This document shows, piece after piece, positions 62,498-64,000 of a stretch of DNA of 64,000 bases. The notes under the pieces are model-generated. The model was not told the DNA's origin, ran no database searches, and saw only the letters and a list, made by a program, of their open reading frames with translations. A program made the position numbers and the translations under genes. The stretch's first letter is position 1. Every line of letters starts with the position of its first letter. The DNA is from JAFAZJ01 sp050183765 (GTDB lineage: Bacteria; Pseudomonadota; Alphaproteobacteria; Reyranellales; Reyranellaceae). The stretch is taken from positions 23,166 through 87,165 of the forward strand of contig JBFXAZ010000007.1 in the NCBI GenBank assembly GCA_050183765.1. Reading direction: 5' to 3'.

Positions 62498-63352
62498 ATG
62501 GACGACGCACCCATCGGCTATATGGAGCGCACGCGGCACTATTACCGCGCGCTGGGTTATGCCAACGACTATGCTTGGTCGCACTTCGACGACGTGCCCT
62601 TCGCGCGGCTCAGCAAGCCGCTGGCGCAGGCGCGCGTGGCGCTGATGACGACGGCGAGCCCGCCCGACATGTCCAACCGTGATGCCGATGGCGGGTGGCA
62701 TGTCTGGTCGGGCGCGGCCACGCCGCCGCCGGAGCGGCTCTCGACCGACTTCCGCGCCTGGGACCGGGAGTCGACGCACACCGAGGATCGCGAAACCTAT
62801 CTGCCGCTCGCGGCGCTCTCGGCGCTGGCCGCCGACGGCGTGATCGGCGGCGTTGCGGCGCGCTTCCATTGCGTGCCCACGCAGTACAGCCAGCGCCTGA
62901 CGATGGAGGAGCACGCGCCACAGATCCTGGCGCGCGTCAGGGAGGATGGCGCGGATGCCGCGTTGTTATGCGCGCTTTGACCCGTCTGTCACCAAACCGT
63001 GAGTTTGGTCGCCCGTCATCTCGAAGCCAACAGCGTGCCGACGGTGATCCTCGGCTCGGCGCTCGACATCGTCGAACATTGCGGCGTGCCGCGCTTCGTC
63101 TTCAGCGACTTCCCGCTGGGCAACCCCGCCGGCCATCCCTGGCGGCCCGACATGCAGCGCGCCATCGTCGAGCAGGGATTGCGGTTGCTGGAGTCGGCGT
63201 CCGCGCCGCGCACGACGGTCAGGTCGGCCTTCGCCTGGAAGGACGATCCCGGCTGGCGCGCGCGCTACAACAGGATCGATCCGGCGGAGCGCGAGGCGCT
63301 GCTGGCGCGCGGCGAGGCACGCCGGCGCGAACGCGCGAAGCGCCCTGCATGA
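62498..63352 (+). CDS. GrdB-like candidate selenoprotein (in-frame TGA read as Sec161)
   Basis: A 284-residue protein if the TGA at 62978-62980 is decoded. The upstream half (YMERTRHYYRALGYANDYAWSHFDDVPFARLSKPLAQARVALMTTASPP) and the downstream half (VSLVARHLEANSVPTVILGSALDIVEHCGVPRFVFSDFPLGNPAG) are consecutive blocks of the glycine/sarcosine/betaine reductase selenoprotein B family. The junction reads ADAALLCAL-U-PVCHQT, matching the family UxxC redox motif with Sec161 and Cys164. A SECIS-like hairpin starts 10 bases after the TGA. Partners of a true glycine reductase (GrdA, C, D, E) are absent here, so the reaction is unknown, probably a reductive step with the adjoining flavoproteins. ATG 62498 follows GGAGG. 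Confidence 0.88.
62991..63009 (+). promoter_or_regulatory. SECIS-like hairpin in the GrdB-like gene
   Basis: ACCAAAC (62991-62997) and GTTTGGT (63003-63009) form a perfect 7-bp stem around the loop CGTGA. The loop begins 18 bases after the in-frame TGA and holds G-U at positions 2-3, as in bacterial SECIS elements recognised by SelB. Confidence 0.72.
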
Positions 63353-63353
63353 T

Positions 63354-63482
63354 ACCTTACCCCGGAGGGGGAAGGTGCCCGAAGGGCGGATGGGGGATGT
63401 CGAAGACGGACAACGATTTTGTTGACGCATCCCCCATCCGTCAGCGCTTCGCGCTGCCACCTTCCCCCTCCGGGGGAAGGTA
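63354..63482. repeat. Composite palindromic repeat, second copy
   Basis: The same family as the element at 45657-45778: CCGGAGGGGGAAGGTG at the left, CACCTTCCCCCTCCGGGGGA at the right, and the internal segment GGGGGATGTCGAAGACGGA shared almost exactly with the first copy. The right internal arm differs (GACGCATCCCCCATCCGTCA). It lies between the GrdB-like gene and the (2Fe-2S) subunit gene, and may terminate or attenuate read-through. Confidence 0.85.
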
Positions 63483-63496
63483 AGGAGAGGTTCAGC

Positions 63497-63967
63497 ATGG
63501 CTATCGCCCTCACAGTCAATGGCGTGGCGCACAGCGTCGATGTGCCGGAAACCACGACCTTGCTCGATGTGCTGCGCAATCGGCTGGGCCTGATGGGCAC
63601 GCGCTACGGCTGCGGGCTGGAGCAGTGCGGCAGCTGCGTGGTGCTGGTCGACGGCCAGCCCGCCCATGCCTGCACGCGCGAGGTCGGCACCGTGGCCGGC
63701 CGGTCGGTGGCGACCGTCGAGGGCCTGGGCAGCGCCGAGAAGCCGCATCCTATCCAGCAGGCTTTCCTCGACGAGCAGGCGGGCCAGTGCGGCTATTGTC
63801 TCTCCGGGATCGTGATGTCGACCAAGGCGCTGCTCGATCGCAACCCCAACCCGTCGCGCGCCGACATCGTGGCGGCGCTCGACAAGCATCTGTGCCGTTG
63901 CGGCGCGCACCAGCGCATCTTGCGCGCGGTCGAACGCGCCGCCGCCAGCCTCAGAGGTGCCGCATGA
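63497..63967 (+). CDS. (2Fe-2S)-binding small subunit of a molybdenum hydroxylase
   Basis: A 156-residue xanthine-oxidase-family small subunit carrying two [2Fe-2S] clusters. The plant-ferredoxin-type site is YGCGLEQCGSCVVLVDGQPAHAC (four Cys), and the second is GQCGYCLSGIVM ... KHLCRCGAHQRI. The short form without a flavin domain matches isoquinoline, nicotinate or aldehyde dehydrogenase (IorA/NdhS-like) enzymes. ATG 63497 follows AAGGAGAGG. Its stop overlaps the start of the next gene, which should encode the molybdopterin subunit. Confidence 0.93.
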   Translation: MAIALTVNGVAHSVDVPETTTLLDVLRNRLGLMGTRYGCGLEQCGSCVVLVDGQPAHACTREVGTVAGRSVATVEGLGSAEKPHPIQQAFLDEQAGQCGYCLSGIVMSTKALLDRNPNPSRADIVAALDKHLCRCGAHQRILRAVERAAASLRGAA

Positions 63968-64000
63968 ACGCGCCCGTTCTGCCGGCCAGCCTGGTCGAGA
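63964..64000 (+). CDS. Start of the molybdopterin-binding large subunit (partial)
   Basis: Only the first 12 codons (MNAPVLPASLVE) are inside the window. The ATG overlaps the stop of the (2Fe-2S) subunit gene (ATGA), and the small-to-large order is standard for this enzyme family, so the identity is inferred from position and not from sequence. Confidence 0.55.
   Translation, partial: MNAPVLPASLVE

Noticed and set aside
62999..63352. A separate small gene starting at GTG 62999
   Set aside because: The six codons before it, PVCHQT, belong to the conserved GrdB-family motif, so the frame must be entered from upstream through the TGA.

Overview
This is a GC-rich, densely packed chromosomal window, almost certainly from an alphaproteobacterium. 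The evidence is a complete Caulobacter-type Tad/Cpa pilus locus, a GC-rich codon bias, and a mixture of ABC importers, flavin-dependent monooxygenases and amidohydrolases typical of soil and freshwater Rhizobiales- or Rhodospirillales-like genomes. The genus cannot be fixed from this window alone. I saw no rRNA, tRNA, CRISPR array, prophage or transposase.

Layout. 1-4 kb: two unrelated NADP-isocitrate dehydrogenases on the minus strand (homodimeric type, cut by the window edge, and monomeric type), separated by a palindromic repeat element, then a LOG-family nucleotide hydrolase. 4-8.1 kb: a LysM protein followed by a phospholipid operon (psd, pssA, a second CDP-alcohol phosphatidyltransferase). 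8.6-21.9 kb: a Tad pilus locus (two near-identical flp pilins, cpaA/B/C/D/E/F, tadB, tadC, two TadE-like pseudopilins, a tadD-like lipoprotein), interrupted by a cupin gene. 21.9-27 kb: an SDR, a small membrane protein, an amidase with a GatC/AtzG-like small partner, and a GMC oxidoreductase. 26.4-29.6 kb: ergothioneine genes egtB-egtD, divergent from an unrecognised ATP-grasp-like protein. 29.7-42.2 kb: a phosphonate monoester hydrolase-like sulfatase, a RoxA-like di-haem cytochrome, a penicillin acylase homologue, and a small catabolic operon (beta-hydroxyacid dehydrogenase, lactonase-like hydrolase, hydratase, peptide-type binding protein) opposite a TIGR03084-like protein and an amidohydrolase. 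42.3-54.8 kb: an AhpD-like gene with an in-frame TGA, a degenerate peptide deformylase, luciferase-like monooxygenases, a Baeyer-Villiger monooxygenase, an amidohydrolase, dehydrogenases and a PrpB-like lyase. 55.3-59.9 kb: a branched-chain-amino-acid-type ABC importer with a LivM-LivG fusion. 60-64 kb: hydrolase, monooxygenase, nitroreductase, a GrdB-like gene with an in-frame TGA, and the start of a molybdenum hydroxylase operon.

The most notable result is two independent genes in which an in-frame TGA lies exactly where a redox Cys or Sec is expected, with the reading frame and family similarity continuing beyond it and a bacterial SECIS-like hairpin at the right distance. They are an AhpD-like protein (C-V-Y-U-T-T-S-H) and a GrdB-like protein (U-P-V-C-H-Q-T). 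They support each other and predict that this organism has selenocysteine machinery, which is not in this window. Ordinary gene calling would split both genes.
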